From Urechis unicinctus (lineage: Eukaryota; Annelida; Polychaeta; Xenopneusta; Urechidae), in contig CM067349.1 in assembly GCA_034190875.2 (NCBI GenBank), positions 4,093,311-4,157,310 on the forward strand: a stretch of DNA of 64,000 nucleotides, in the 5' to 3' direction. Below are positions 49,893-64,000 of this stretch, piece by piece. The position numbers and the translations under genes were made by a program. How positions within the stretch are numbered: the stretch's first letter is position 1; each line of letters opens with the position of its first letter. The notes beneath the pieces are model-generated. The model saw only the letters and a program-made list of their open reading frames with translations, was not told the DNA's origin and did no database searches.

Positions 49893-50839
49893 GTTCTCGA
49901 AGATGCCATTTCCAATGAAGAAAATGCGATGATAAGACCTTACCTTTACGATGGCATCTTGATTAAGCAAGTCCAATTTAATAAGAATTGCAACAACTTG
50001 TAAATATGCATAATCGCCTCAAATTTGCGAGGCGATTAACTTTTCCGAATAAATTCTAATATGGCGGCGAGATTGCGCAACGTAAGTCGGATTGTAACGG
50101 ACTTGTTATTATGCTGGATAAAGGAGAGGAAAAGGTAACTAGGTCGGAAAGTTATAAGTTAAAAATCTAGTATAAACTGACTCACCTGTGAAATGTATTA
50201 TCAGGCAGATGATGATATGATAAAACGTAATGCAAGAGACCGGTTGTTGACAACCACCAGTTTTCGGAGTAGAATTTCACCGAATAATTAGAAATTAGTC
50301 GAATATCAATTGTTCGCCAGGAGATTTATTTTAAAAAAAATCCATATCTATTAATTTCAGTCAATACTCTCACCATTGGTGGCTATAAATTCTCCTCAGT
50401 TTGAAAATGTAACGTGATAAGCGATGTTAAGTTAAACAGTTTGTCAGTCAACCGATAACAGTGGGTTTTTCTGTTAGACCAATAAGGGAGTACACGATCG
50501 ACTATTGGTCTGTTGGGCTACTAACAGGAAGCAATATTTCTGTGACACCAATGTTGGGTGTGACATCCACAAGTTCGAACATCAATACTTATTATCTATT
50601 CAACTGCTTACTATTACACGGAAACTGGCTTATAGAGTGATAAATGGACAATGGCATACGCAGACATGTACCAAGTGTTTACGAGCAAATTTCGACAGTG
50701 TTCTAGCTCGGTGATGCTATTATTTTTTCATTGTTAAGCAACCACTTTCGCACGTTTGTAGACGCAATAAGCCTTCAATAGTATGGCCAATATCCCTTGA
50801 GGTACACTATATTTCTTTGTTGACGACAAAACAGGGTCG

Positions 50840-52130
50840 TTCAAACCATATATCTGGAAACAGAGCAGTGGAATGGCCTCATAGATAACCTCAATGCAAT
50901 GAATCAATTCCTTTCTAGCTGAGCACAAATACGCCAATGCAACATATAACCTCATACCTTTAAGGTGGAAATTCGAATGTAGGCGTTAACTAGCATCAAG
51001 AATAAATTCGTGCACTACATATATTTAATAAATACTTTTGATCCGATATGTTATTTGTGCTGGAAGTGTGATAATTATCTAATAGCACCTCACATGTTCT
51101 GTGCTAGTGCTTCATCCTCTGAAAAACATATATGTTTCCTTTTGTAATCAGCAAGATACACTGCTTACTGAGGAGGTAGGTGTTTTCGTGAGTATTTTAT
51201 TATTTTCTCATTTTTCATACTGATAATTATTATCTATTTGCGATATTTACAATATAATATTTATCTTAGCGTAAATTGCATCGGGTGCCCAAATGTTATC
51301 AAACTGATTCCCAAGGTACAGCACTTCGTATGGTATTCTATCATCAATAAATACAGCATTCAGTTAAGGAATGTGCAGTACGACATATGTATACGGGTAG
51401 CTCCTTACTTAGATTCAGTATTTTAACACATTTTCTTTGTATTGTCAGACTGAGGAAGAGTCACAAATAAGATCGAATGGCCGAGATGCCTTAGGACGCG
51501 GGCATAATGCATATACTATTTCAATCAGCTGTAACATCTCAAGATAACTCCATACGTATAATATGCCACACTACGGAACATATAGCGCTGATTTATAGAA
51601 ATTGAATTTGGATGCGTTAAAAAAAAAGAATACAGCAGGCTAGGTAAGAGCAAGGTCGGAGTATCTGCTGGCAGCATTCCAATTGTATCCTTAGGGATAT
51701 ATTCTCGTCTGAACCCGTGATACTGAGCTTTAGATAAACTTACATATCGAGTATGATTACGGTGTATTTCAGACGTGCCATTCCAGACGTGGGTTGAATC
51801 ACCTTTTGTCCAGTAAACCACTTACCATTCATTGGTGCATTTGGTGGTAAGCTATCTTCTTTGAGCTGACGTAAATTGGCTTTACATATATGTGGCTGCT
51901 GATGCCATGGTTACTCGATATCCTACGTAAACGCCCCTTCAAAACAATCTGCTGTTGTTGTTAAGATATTTTTGTTTGCGAAAGATTCAACTCATGAAGG
52001 ATAAATATGAGAGGTTGTACACCGATAGGAATCGCTGCTGAATTCGCTCCAATTGCAATACAGCAACCAGTTGATGGCAACATAAAACCTACACAAGGTG
52101 ACGGTGGCATCAAATAAAGCTATCCCAACT
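50840..52130. repeat. background repeat block G, copy 3
   Basis: Partner of 22,420-23,480 and 38,840-39,310. It starts the longest collinear run, continuing through F, the following block, and B, to 57.2 kb. Confidence 0.65.
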
Positions 52131-52489
52131 CAACATTCTTAATGTTCATCCTAAAACATTAACAACAAACCTTCAGAACTCATTATGTTGGGTTTATGAT
52201 AGATAGCCGTCAGCAAATCAGACGAATGGACTGTTGTTAGCAGACTGGTTTATCGATATTGCATGAAATAGCTGCCGTTTTTTTAACGCTCTTTTTAAGA
52301 TACCTTGCGCGTGTAAATTGGGGTATTGATTGACAAGACTCGCTCATATTTCCTTGCTGAAGAGAGGTACCCATTCCTTCTTTCAATTTAATCTAAATTA
52401 TAAACATCAGTGTCAATGTTTTTCTATGGACTGGTGTTTGTTCGACACTGTCTCGAATGAATCATGGCAATCAACTTCAGCAGATCATC

Positions 52490-53200
52490 GCGGCATTGAA
52501 GGTGCTAAGGGTAGCCACATCAATAGCCACATTAATCACGAGTGTCAAGTGTGTTTGGCAATGACAAAGTGACTACATTAGTTAATTTTAAGGCCTATAG
52601 TTAACAAATTAAGCAGCGAGTGACCAAAAGAAAAACAATTGGAGATAATTGTTTTTTTCTAGTTTTTCTTTTTGGATGCGATGAATAGGCTAAATTCGCT
52701 TTTAGATTAGACTGTTGCTTAGGGCTGTTATTGTCCGATCCCAAACGATAGCAAGATTACACAAATCAGTATTCAAATTCAGATGTGTACTTCATTTCTC
52801 TGACTACATTCAATTTCCGGAAGCGTTAACACTATTTCCGCTTTCAGAAAATGTTTTTATGCTTGTTGTCCTTCTTGCAATATTTCTGACATTGACTCAG
52901 CGTGCAAATATTACTTGATGCACTTTGGTACCGATGTCTATAAAACGTTTAATATGTAATGAAGCCTTAGATTCATCGCATTCGTTTTGAGGTGTGATAA
53001 TGGTACAAGGGACACCAGGCATGTGGATGGTTTCGACTACACTAAGTACCCATTGATTCGATGTATTGGTCAATTTTGTCAAAGCTAATCTTAACAGGGC
53101 TTCATTAAAATAACTGAGGTCATGTTTAGTATATTCTGTCGTATCTTTGGCTTATGGCTTCTCTGAGGTGATATGAATCAGTGCCATCGAGATACGCGCG
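52490..53200. repeat. background repeat block F, copy 3
   Basis: About 80% identical to 13,990-14,590. Includes the minus-strand frame 52,897-53,082 with TIITPQNECDES and HQVIFAR-stop, shared with the other copies. Continues with 'atggcttctctgaggtgat', as in copy 2. Confidence 0.7.
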
Positions 53201-53299
53201 GCTGCTGCCGATTGTACGATCGCACTATCGCTTTGTTGCACATTCTTATGCTGTAGAGCAAGTGGGTATCAAGTGAGAATATCGAAACACAGACGAATT

Positions 53300-53960
53300 G
53301 AATGTACAAAACAAGACACTCTGATCTCAATATGTGGTACATATTTGCTATCCCTAACATAATGACTACCAACGAATGCCAAAACTTTGATACCCGTCTC
53401 CTCTTTGTTTAAATTGTTTTTCATTTGCTTGGTGTGAGGCTATTCATAAGCAAGACATACCTATTGCAAATTTCAAATGTGACTGCATTTCAAGTCGATC
53501 CCATGAATCCGCAAGCTCAAAAGTGCTCTAGATGTTAAGTCAGTGAATTAATGGACGGATTAGTAAGGCAGTGAATGAGTAAGCGATGTATTATGCTGTC
53601 AATGCTCCTGTTGTTTTGTTAGGCTTTTGATTCTGTGAGTGACATATACACACAACGAGTTCGCATAATAGGACAATTCCCCTAATAGTTAGTTATCATA
53701 CGCGTAGGAGGAGTTTTGAATTTGGCGAATAGGTGAGGCACTCTGTCAATAATTTTGCCGTGTGTTTGTGATTAAAAAGCAAGAGAGCATACAAACCAAT
53801 ATCGACCAATGATATCAGAAATAAAAAGCTGCAGATAATGCTAATTCAGAATAAAGATATATATCTTTAATTCTCTTTCTGTCACTCTTGTTCCAACATT
53901 CTACAAGTTATGTGCTATCGAATGATTCCAAATATCATGGAGGCCTACTCTAGCTGCTCG
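53300..53960. repeat. background block following F, copy 2
   Basis: Partner of 25,740-26,100 in the same order after block F. Confidence 0.5.
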
Positions 53961-54859
53961 TACGTTTAGATTTAATGAAATGCAAGGAATGTCGTTCGCC
54001 ATTTACTAGACAAATAAAGGAATTACTTACATGGGTAATAGAATTGCCATGTATATTCCATGCAGTAACTGTATGAACGTCGGGTAAATGTCACAATGAC
54101 CTTTTCAGAATGCAGATAGAGCTATTACTGCTGTTGCTGTAAATGGGATTTACTTTCAGCATAGCAACATAAACGACTATTCAGTGTTTGTAACTGTTGA
54201 GTTGACTGGAATACTCACCGGCATTCATCTAAAGCTGTGGGACTTATATCCACAGTGCAATGTTGATTCATGTGATTGTCTGATGAATGCGTCCAGATCT
54301 ATGAACTTCACAAGCATGGTCTGAATATTAACCCGCATTATTAATGTTCACATCTGAACTGTGACACAGTAGTGTCGTCAATACGACATGGAGACTTATT
54401 GTATAATGGAAACACGAGAATAAATCGAACAAAGTTGAATGTTGACATTTGCTCTGTATGTTTATAATGACCATGTAGTTAATTTTGGGATTAGGCAGAT
54501 GTCTTGCAGATGTCTTAAATTTACCTAACAGCTATTCACCTCGTCGTTGCTAGTGCCAAATGCAAATGGATGATGGTGTCAATATGAACCCTCATCACCT
54601 ATCCAGCTTAGGATACTATGCTTCGCTGTTTGGCCTTGAAATTATAGCTGATTGGACTTGTTGCTATCGAGCTGCGAATGTTTTAAGCGGTATGATAGAT
54701 ATTGGCCATGCGAATGATAAGCAGGGTCATATTGATAATGTTATATTTTAAGCTTTGACAACTTTCCTAAGCTTATATTGGGATGGCCAGATAGACGTCG
54801 CCTAGGTGCTATCCTTGGTGTGAAACATTATTTCAAAACACAAACGCAAGTATTATTCT

Positions 54860-54960
54860 TAACTATTGAATGATCGATCATGGCTGAACATCAAATGTAT
54901 GTCCTAATGTAATCCCAATAGTTACTAAATATTAAGCCAGCGAGTAAAAACATCCCATTG
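54860..54960. repeat. background repeat block A, fragment
   Basis: 'gatcgatcatggct.aacatcaaatgtatgtc', then 'cccaatagttactaaa', matches 6,134-6,215. The rest of block A is missing here. Confidence 0.55.
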
Positions 54961-55149
54961 ACATTGATATGGGTGTTGTGAGATGTTATGGTGCAATTGA
55001 GTCACATACTCTGTAACTTTATGGTCTTGTTATGGGCTTTGACACAGGTGTCAATGTAGTCCTAAATAAGCATTGGTGAATTCGTTATTATAACATTTTA
55101 CTTCCTACGCTTGAGAAACATAAAGTAAGCCAAGAGAGTTAATTCACAC

Positions 55150-56240
55150 AAAAAACACTCATTTGCGATTTGCCTGTTAGAAGAACAATTTCGTCGGCGA
55201 TTTTCTTTGGCGCGTTTTTGTTCTACAAATAAACACAAATTAAGCACAGGATTGATCATTTAGTGGTTAGTGGAAACCTGCTGAGTACACTTAGTTTATT
55301 TTACCCCTTGTACAAATGATTCACCCTTTGTACCTTCACAAGCAGACAAAAAAACATGTGACAAATATACAAAACATTCACCACAAAAACCCTTTACGAT
55401 GCGGAGTTCGTAGACCCTATTCATCAACAAAAAGAAGACTATGCGGCCGTGTATGTTCCAATTTGGAATGACAAACAAATGCACCATCAATATTTGTAAT
55501 GTGCGGGAATATTGGAGTCACTTTATCTCTTACTTAACAACTACTTACTAGTTTTGTGTTTTATTACCTATCTTTTATCATCGAGAGCAAAAGTGGAAAC
55601 CTAAATGAACACAAAGAACATATCCATTAAGAAGAACCAATTGTTCAAGCATTGGCATTGATGAGTTGTAAAGAGTAAACATACTGAGTTAGGGGTAGTG
55701 AATATATTCTGCTTCAGGAAGTAAATCGTTCTGTTTAAGAGCTTATAATGTATATGTGATTTGACATGTACATGACAGGCATACTATGTACGTAATCTTG
55801 TCAGTGTCCGTGAATAAGCTTTTGCTGTCCTAGAAAAACGATGACTTTTGTAATATTATTCAGGCTCATTTGAAATAAAATGTTGAATGTGCATCAGGCT
55901 ATTTATTCTCGTCTTGCCTTAATATGGACAAGTCTTTGCACAATGTTGAACAGTCGAGCGGATGCCTCAGCATTTGCCTGGTTCGCTGCTGAGTTTCTCT
56001 ATACATTAACAGAAAGATATCTAACTTCAGCGTTCTTGTGACCAGTTCTGAATCGCTATCAATACAAGAGCAATATAAATGCCGGAACGCGTTCCTCGGG
56101 ATTAGCTATGAGTACAAAGGAACCTTTGCCACCAATCTAACGGAATGTTTTAATCATTTGGGCAATTATAATACCCGTTAATTGGATGTTGACCTTCTTT
56201 GTCACAATATTAATCGAATGCTCTTGTGTCACATGTAGTG
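55150..56240. repeat. background repeat block B, copy 3
   Basis: Partner of 17,890-18,740, with the same order of about ten conserved words across 1 kb. Confidence 0.7.
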
Positions 56241-56949
56241 ATGAATATAAGAGATAATAACACTAAAAGGGATACATGATGAACAAATAACGCAGCAGAC
56301 GAATGTGATAACAACAATAACGTGCACGTGCATATTGTCATTTGATGACATCGCTGTTGAAGACATAATCATGTTAATCCAAATCAATATCAAGAAAATT
56401 GTCGGCCGAAAGCAATTTCCTCAAATTCAATCACTTTCCCAGTTTAAACTGTACTATTAAGCATACATGTGTCATTATGTATCAAATGTACAAATATTGA
56501 ATAAACACCCAAACTGCCTAATCCTCAAAAGAAATAGACACGCAATTTAAACGACATTTATAACGCTTATTGCTCTAGAAAACTTCATTGTAGTAACCTA
56601 CAATTCCTGTTTCCATCCATACAGGTGTTACGTTAACATCGCATATATAAACATGGATAAAGAATAACTCGCTGTATGGATTGTAACTCATTCCCGTTAA
56701 ACTTTAATCTATCCTATCAGGCGCATAGAAGGTAAATGAAATCAGATTTAAATATTCTAAAAACATAAATTGACAAATATATAAGAAACAAGCCAAGTAG
56801 TGATGACAGACTCTATTATGTCGGAAGTGGAGTGAACTACGATGATGATACAAACGGCTAGCTGCTTGTTGCATAGTTGGCTTGACATTTTGAAATATTA
56901 TCTTAAGTTCTTTTTTAATGTAACAGATATATACACATGCCTTTTCCCA

Positions 56950-57190
56950 TCATTATGTAGCGAATCATCCTTACTCGTTTGATTCTGTAAGGGTATGTTT
57001 TCATTCACAGCCAGCATCGGCAAGCGCAAGAATGCGTGAAGCTAACTGCCTGAAATAGCAACAGTTGCTTGATTGCTTTACAACACCTGAGACGATGTGA
57101 TAGAAGAGCTGGAACATGCCGACTATATGAGTCGTATCATGTTTTATGAAGACAAGGATGTGCATAATGTAATGATCATGTAACAAATGA
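56950..57190. repeat. background block, partner of 28.3 kb
   Basis: The right end of the long collinear match, directly followed by block H copy 2. Confidence 0.5.
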
Positions 57191-58585
57191 CCATCCCATG
57201 ACGACACAGCAACTAACAAAGACAGGTGATCCCTTCTGCCGTATTCATGTGAGTCGTAGTATCATGGCAAAATGCGTCAGAGCTGATCATATTCGCTAAC
57301 ACTATTCGTCGTCGCTATCAATATTTAATCATGCAACAGGGTCACCGTAACGTGGATATTTGGTCTCATTGGAGCCAATGACATCAAGTCACACAGTTGA
57401 TAGCAATCTGACACCTGTACAAGATGAAGGACCAAATGCATAATTTTGCTTCTGCCATCTATCACCTAACGGGTATGCGTCATAATCACAGGTGATCACT
57501 CATCGTTAACAATAGCGTTTTGTCGATGTCTGAACTATAAGAGATTGCTTAATATTGGCAGCTAACAAGGCATTTTTTTCAAAAGAAGCCGACCTTTTAT
57601 TTAGGACAATATCATGGGACTTATATTAGGGTATTCGATTGTTCATATGAGTATTCCGTAACGGTAACCATTCCATGGAATTTAGCAACTAGTAAATCTG
57701 CTTTCGTGAGCGATATTACACGCATAGGTCATGAGGCACTTTACTTACAGGTTTATTAGGCGATGTTGATTGGGCAATCAGAAACCTTTTAGGCCTGCAA
57801 ATGTGTGCAATGCCATTTGTAGTCATTCGCCGGCACAAGTACATTAGCAAACGAGTATGAGTCAAGCAATAACTTCAGGTATATGCAACTGTTAACGTTT
57901 TTATATTTTGAGTGATCATCATTTCAGATACTAATACTGCGCTATAAGTGGGTTTGGGACGAACTACATGTTTCTTGTGGCCTTTGGCAATTTTAAAACG
58001 GACACTTCTTGTCAAAGTTTTCGTTCTTATTGTTGCAGTTTGTATGCTTCCCAATTATGGATGGAGAATATGTACTCAGTGGAATAAGGCTGTTAATAGA
58101 TCTTCCGTTCTGTATGCATACTTGGTTGTTAGTGCCGTTAATTGGCCAACTTCATCTTAGAATTTTGCCAGGCCAAAATAACTTAACAAATGATTGTTAC
58201 CTTGCGTTTCTCTTTATGTTGGTTCTTTGAGTACGAAATAAACACATATAGATAAAGACGCTCATTGTTAGTTTTAAAAAAATACGATGCGCAGTTATGT
58301 AATCACGGTCGCATTTAATGAATCGTTACGAATGTCGTTAATGTATGTGCATCGTGAATCACTTACGATGTGTCATAAAATTCAAAGCAACTGAACAGAC
58401 ATATATGATATAATATATCAAATCTATCCGATATAAGCAAATGAGTGTATGCCAGGTATGCAACAAAAAGAAAAATTGAGCAATAATGCGTCACGCAAAG
58501 CGATAGCCATTCTCCACAGAATACGACAGACAATGACAGTCAAAGTCCCTAATCCATTTAGACTGTCAAGGCTTAAAGCTCAGCT
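57190..58585. repeat. background repeat block H, copy 2
   Basis: High-identity partner of 3,895-5,710, lacking about 300 bp of its middle. The edge after 'agactgtcaaggct' is sharp in both copies. Confidence 0.75.
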
Positions 58586-59110
58586 TTTAACAATACAACC
58601 TTCTTGCTTCATTCAAGTAATCGCATACTGACTCTTGGGGCTGTAGTCACTTTGAAAATTGTGAAGGAGTTCGGCAGGTGGTTAAGCAGGTGGGATAGGA
58701 GACATGTAGGACGCTACTTGTTCCGGGACTGTCATACCGTGTTTGCTCGTACACAGAGATTGCTTATGTGACGAAATATTGAGTCTGTCTGTTACGCTGT
58801 GATAAAGGTTGTTTTATTAGATAATTAAGCAGAAAAAACTCTGATTGGTCACCTACTTGGGAGTATGTGCTGTGTATGAAGTGTTACCTCTTCCACTTGT
58901 AAATTTTGATATCGTCTGAATCTACAATCTACAACCAGTTCCTCTTTCAATCAAATAAAATGTCTGTGTGCATTTCTGTATGAGGCAAAATCAATGTGTC
59001 ATTGTTATCTATATAACAATACCATTTCACAGCATATGAGGAGAGAATGATATCGGGTAGGTCGCCCGGGGGAAGAGGGTAGTAGGGTATGTAGAGAGCG
59101 GATGATTCAA

Positions 59111-59400
59111 GTCAATACAGAAAGAGAGGTGACAGAGAAGAAGAATTACGTAGAGGGTCAGATTGGAAGCTCGGTCAATACTGAAAGGGAGGTGACAGAC
59201 TGAAAAAGTACATAAGAGGGTCAGGTATGGAGCTCGATAAATACTGAGAGGGAGATGACAGAGAGGACGCATTACGTGAGAGAGTCAGATACAGGGCGAG
59301 GTCAAAACTGAGAGGGTGATGGCAGAGAGGACGCATTACGTTAGAGAGTGAGATACAGAGCGCAGTCAAAACTGCGAGGGAGATGAAAGAGAGGATATTG
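59111..59400. repeat. minisatellite, about 5 units of 63-65 bp
   Basis: Units begin at the 'gtcaatact/gtcaaaact' motif at 59,111, 59,174, 59,236, 59,301 and 59,365, each followed by 'gagggagatgacagagagga', then 'cattacgt.agag.gtcagat'. Purine-rich on the plus strand. The same unit reappears at 63,402-63,510. Confidence 0.88.
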
Positions 59401-59610
59401 GTTTTGCTGCTGGCTAATAATCATTGCTGGCTTATAATCATTTCCATCTACAATCGTACATACCTACCATTTGTACACGTACGTACAAGTGCACTACATG
59501 TGATATGTATTGATCCATATCTTCCTTAAACCAAAAAGTAGATACGCGATTGACGTAGATGCAGTGCGTCGATATGATGACTTTACGAACTTTTATCCAA
59601 CCAAGTGTAT

Positions 59611-59803
<193 letters not shown>

Positions 59804-59809
59804 TATAAT

Positions 59810-62800
59810 TGATTATATGTGCAAACCATACCAACTATGACATGTTGAGCGAAGTCACCTTAGGTGATGTCGATTGACAGTTCTTCAACAGATAGATCGA
59901 GGCAGATGTTGGCAACTTATATATTCTAACATAATTATCCGATTTATGTATGTATTGTGCTAGTTTGTTGGTTTGCAAGGTAGTAAAAGGCACATTTTTG
60001 GTCGGTGCAGGGAACGGTTTTCCTACTTTAAGAATAAATCAGTTATCAATCCGCCAGTTAATAACCATTTCTCTAACTGAATTGACATTTATCCGAGGCC
60101 GCTTACATTGCCAGCAATATTTTCTAAATAGTGCAATATCTTATCAGGTTCAAAGCCTCCCCCGGATCAAATATAACTAGATAAGCTTGCAGAGGTGCAT
60201 TGTGGTATGTAGTAAAGTCATCGTAACTGCGTAACCATTGCTAGTAGGTAGAATAAATAATGTACCCATGTCATTCAGGTTGCCTGATGTCTGAGGTGAC
60301 GTAATGGAGACAGATTTTTGGTCGAGACATACGGTTTCAAAATAGTCTTTATGACAAAGAGTGCGATGCATAAAAGTGGCGCTTGCACTTAATTTGTCGG
60401 GATTTAGCTCTCTTAGAGCAGCTATAAGCAGTCTACTATAAGCTCTGTGTCGCAATGGCGCACCTCCTGCAATGGTGCTCGTTGAATAAGGGCGGGCATT
60501 GAGACGTTAGCAGGACTTCCGAGACAATCATATTTGTCACACTGATTCTGTACTGCGTGTTCGATGTCAGGTTGAGAGAGGTAATGGTTCTTACATTTAA
60601 GCGTTAAACATATATATGTGACAAACGTTTATATGTTTATCAAATTCATCATCTATGACTCCCAGTGGCTTCCGCCCACATAACTATCGGCCATGCTAGT
60701 ATCCATGCGCTCGTGTTTACGGCTTTCTGAATATAAATGACCCACAATTTAGTTAAATCTTTCTTGCAAGTACAATATCATTTCACTGTCTTTGCTGTCT
60801 TTGATGACAAGGTTGTGGTAATTATACCTCTCAATGACAAGTGAGAATATAGCACCGGCATTAAATAACAGTTAAAATATAATATATGGTTCAGAACACA
60901 TTTATTGTTAAACACAATATTTGTATATGCCTATCCATCTCACAATAATTATAGATTTCATATTAGGTAATTTCCTTATTATGTATACAGCTATCTATGT
61001 AGACATTGCTTCACTCTCCTTTTGAAAGTCCGGATAGCTATTCATTCATTGCCAAATCTCTTTTAACTGTGGATACACTCTCTTATTGTTGGCCCTCTGC
61101 TGACAATATCACTGTATAGTATCTGATATCGTTGGCTCGGGACCCTTTATCTGGATTCATTGTAGTGGATGTATACGGAGCAGTACGGCGTGCACAGTCA
61201 ATGTGATCGAATATTTCAATGGTAAAGCTCTATCTTATGCTGCCTTTGTCATCCACACTCCGTGAGCTGTAGTTACAGTATGATGGTTGACAATACATTA
61301 TCATCATAACGCTAGGACCCCTTGGTTTGGTTCATCCGTGTTAGCGACAATTTGTTCTTACATAAAGTCACTCTAGCATGCAAAGGCGCTTCTAGTGGAT
61401 ATACTAAGAGCCTATTATGTCAACTGTACATTATCCAAACGCGTTGACTTTGAAATGCTGAATTTATCTTACTAAACACCCAAAAGTGTTGCTTGATAAA
61501 TACCCAAGCAGTGTTGAATCAACTGCTCGCATATCAGTTTGAAGTCTGTTCTTATTAGATATAGATTTCCTCGGACATAATTCTTATTCTTTGAAAAATG
61601 GAGTGAATTTATACGAAATTGTCCAAACAACAGTGACGTCACTGACAACATACGCTACCAACACTGCAGTTATATTGGTGAATTGTAACGCCTAAAAACG
61701 AGTACGAATTTACATACAATCGATATATCGCATGCTAGCTAATAAGTATGCATGTTTGTGTAGCATCTTAACGCGATAAGGCTGACAAGATGGATATTCC
61801 TAAAATACATGCATAATAATACGCTTGATAAATGCTCTCAAAAGCCTGGCAGAGACGACAATGCATCGACTGACCTTTAAGCTTTGAACAAATATATCAT
61901 ATGCAACCGTGATGTCCCATGAGAACTTGGAAAAGTATTACTTCTTCTGTTACATTAACACATCAACTAATTTAAATGAAGCCCTAATTAATATAGGGTT
62001 TATCTTCAATGGCTTATGGGGCAGTGAATAAACAGTTATATTATTTTTTTCAGTAGTTGCGCGTGCTTGTGAATGCCAAACCAAACTTGAGGATTCTAAG
62101 ATCTTACACAAATCAAATAGACCATGTGCTGATGTCCAGCAACGTGTCAACTACTATCTTTCATGTAAGTGTCATATGATTCAAACTTGTCTATGTAAAT
62201 GATTTCAGAAAAAAAGCATACACGATTATGTTACTTACTTTATTTCACGTGAGTTTTTTAAGCTATGCTATATGAAATTTCGTTGTATGATTTGAGACAC
62301 CCAATAGGTGGTCAATTAGAAAGTCATTTTTCTATCAGGGTTCAGAATGTGCACAATTGTTCATTGTATATTTACGAAAAAGCATGTATCGTTGCCTTCC
62401 TTACAACATTGCGCAATGGTTCTTCCGGAATGGTATTGTCTCTGTGAATATTAAAGACGTTTATCAATGGGTGTGATGCATCGCCATCGATAGCATGAGT
62501 TTTGGAAGTTTACATCTAATCGTTTCAGGGCCGCGAGCATATTATAAAATACATCCCTGATATGTTTGATGTATTTTCCACAAGGAAATATTTCTATTAA
62601 GAAGGCGTACTTACATTTAATCAGATATTATACCGAAAGTATCAACGATACCCGACTTATTTTCTTAAGACCTTTCCACCCACTTAAATGCTGAACTCAA
62701 ACAGTAGCGCCTGTCATCATCAATATTCTATCATTGTCTGGATTCATATGTTCTTCGTTTGTCATTGTCTAATGATGTTTCAAAGTTTTCTTCATGCTGG

Positions 62801-62830
62801 CGTTACATATATCAGCAATGTAGGTGCCAC
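59810..62830. other. non-coding stretch, nothing recognised
   Basis: AT-rich with short frames only. I found no partner blocks in the window, no tandem repeats and no transposon parts. Confidence 0.4.
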
Positions 62831-62836
62831 GATGTT

Positions 62837-63273
62837 CTAACAATTGTGCTCAATGGCAGTTTTAACGCAATACAGCTTGACTGCCACAAACATCTCAGTT
62901 GCGTTTCTTAAACATAAGTAATCCAATGAATCGCCAACATAGGCGACCCAATCATTTCCACCAGCACTGACATAGATGTATGTTACACTGGGGTTAAAGT
63001 TCACCTGAGCTGTTTCTTCACCAGTCTCGTTGAGCATGGTCATTGATATTCACTGAGCCAAATCTATTTCTGCAGGAGCTCTGAAAGACAAATGAATTGA
63101 ACGCGGAATGGCTGTGTACCAAATACCCTCACCAAAACATTCATCGACCCTGAAAAACCATTTAAATGTGGGTTGTTTTGGTGGACTGTTAGCCTTACAA
63201 GAACTGACCGTACCTGTATTCCTATAACTAGTGTTTTATTCTGTGTGATATGCACTGGAGGCTTGTATAACAT
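62837..63273 (-). other. two adjacent coding-like frames, unknown
   Basis: Two minus-strand frames of 69 and 68 codons lie back to back (63,273-63,064 and 63,043-62,837) in different phases. The second has a beta-strand-like composition (VTYIYVSAGGNDWVAYVGDS, then FVAVKLYCV). Between them lies 'ttcatttgtctttcag', a good splice-acceptor match, and 'gactg/gtgaag' could be a donor. This might be a host exon pair or a relic. No family is recognised. Confidence 0.3.
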
Positions 63274-63401
63274 GTCCTGGTTTTAATGAGACATACCCGC
63301 AATGTTAATAGTGGATTGAGTAACTAGTCAGAAGCTTCTGACTTTTTTATTCACAATTTGTTTACTTAAAGGTAACTAATACTTAATCGGTTAAAAAAAA
63401 T

Positions 63402-63510
63402 TACGTTAGAGGGTCGGATACAGAGCGCGGCAATACTGGCAGGGAGGTGACTAAGAGGACACGTTACGTTAGAATGTCAGATAGACACATGGCCAAACTA
63501 AGAGGGAGAG
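63402..63510. repeat. minisatellite, second site of the 63-bp unit
   Basis: 'attacgttagagggtcggatacagagcg', 'caatactggcagggaggtga' and a second, more diverged unit match the array at 59,111-59,400. Confidence 0.8.
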
Positions 63511-64000
63511 AGACCAACAGAAAAACAAATCATCACTAGAGAGATGTTGACGGTTTATAATGACACAATCATCAATTTGTAATTGATACTAGAAAAGACG
63601 GAGGTTATGATGATTAGATAATTGATTAAATGTGTGCGGGACATCTGTCTCGTCCCAAGATGAGCAAAGCGGAACAATAATAATACACAAAAAGGGACAA
63701 CATTGAATTCACATAAATGTTATCTTATAGCATAAACCACACGCCGATAGCCTTGACATTAGACGTCCCCTTGTCATATTGCACATACTGCTATGTCACA
63801 GATCAGATTCCAAATACAACAATGCAGGTCAATATTCACTGGACAGTTGTGAATTTATTTATCGTGACGAATTCATCAGACAATCACATGAATGAATATT
63901 GCATTGCGAATGTTAGTCCCACAGCTGTTAGATGTATGTCTGTGAATATTCAAATAAGTTCCACAGGTCTGAACAATGAACAGTCGACAAAGTTGCAATG

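Overview
This looks like eukaryotic nuclear DNA, AT-rich, with no intact host gene I can recognise. The mobile elements (a Ty3/gypsy element of a Mag-like lineage, an I/Jockey-group non-LTR element with RNase H, and DNA transposons coding for a PIN/XPG-like nuclease) are types I associate with marine invertebrates such as molluscs, corals and echinoderms. I cannot name the species. Nothing suggests a bacterial, plasmid or organellar origin.

Layout. (1) 7,977-12,769: a full-length LTR retrotransposon, with short LTRs, a primer site, a polypurine tract, a 5-bp target duplication and a gag-pol frame carrying two stops and a frameshift. (2) 29,407-33,930: an inverted-repeat DNA transposon whose two ends have each been amplified in tandem in a different way (450-bp and 293-bp units). 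It keeps only the C-terminal end of a transposase-like gene. (3) about 40,690-47,960, minus strand: a decayed I-like non-LTR element that has lost its reverse transcriptase core. (4) 44,280-47,576: a second DNA transposon with 263-bp inverted repeats, sitting inside ORF1 of element 3. Its broken gene belongs to the same protein family as the fragment in element 2. (5) Microsatellites (GA, TA), three minisatellites and a possible G-quadruplex.

Most of the remaining DNA is not unique. Blocks of 0.1 to 1.8 kb, at roughly 65-90% identity by eye, recur across the window in a partly conserved order. The longest run pairs 22.4-28.6 kb with 50.8-57.2 kb, and a third partial run lies at 13.8-18.7 kb. 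The background is therefore a mosaic of old multi-kilobase duplications into which the transposons inserted. In three block families a short reading frame survives in more than one copy. These might be relic exons of a duplicated gene family, but codon-position tallies made by hand are inconclusive.

How the parts relate: the LTR element sits in one copy of a background repeat whose other copies show the empty site. The DNA transposon at 44.3-47.6 kb is younger than the non-LTR element it splits. No element here appears able to move on its own. All alignments were done by eye, so block edges and identities are approximate.
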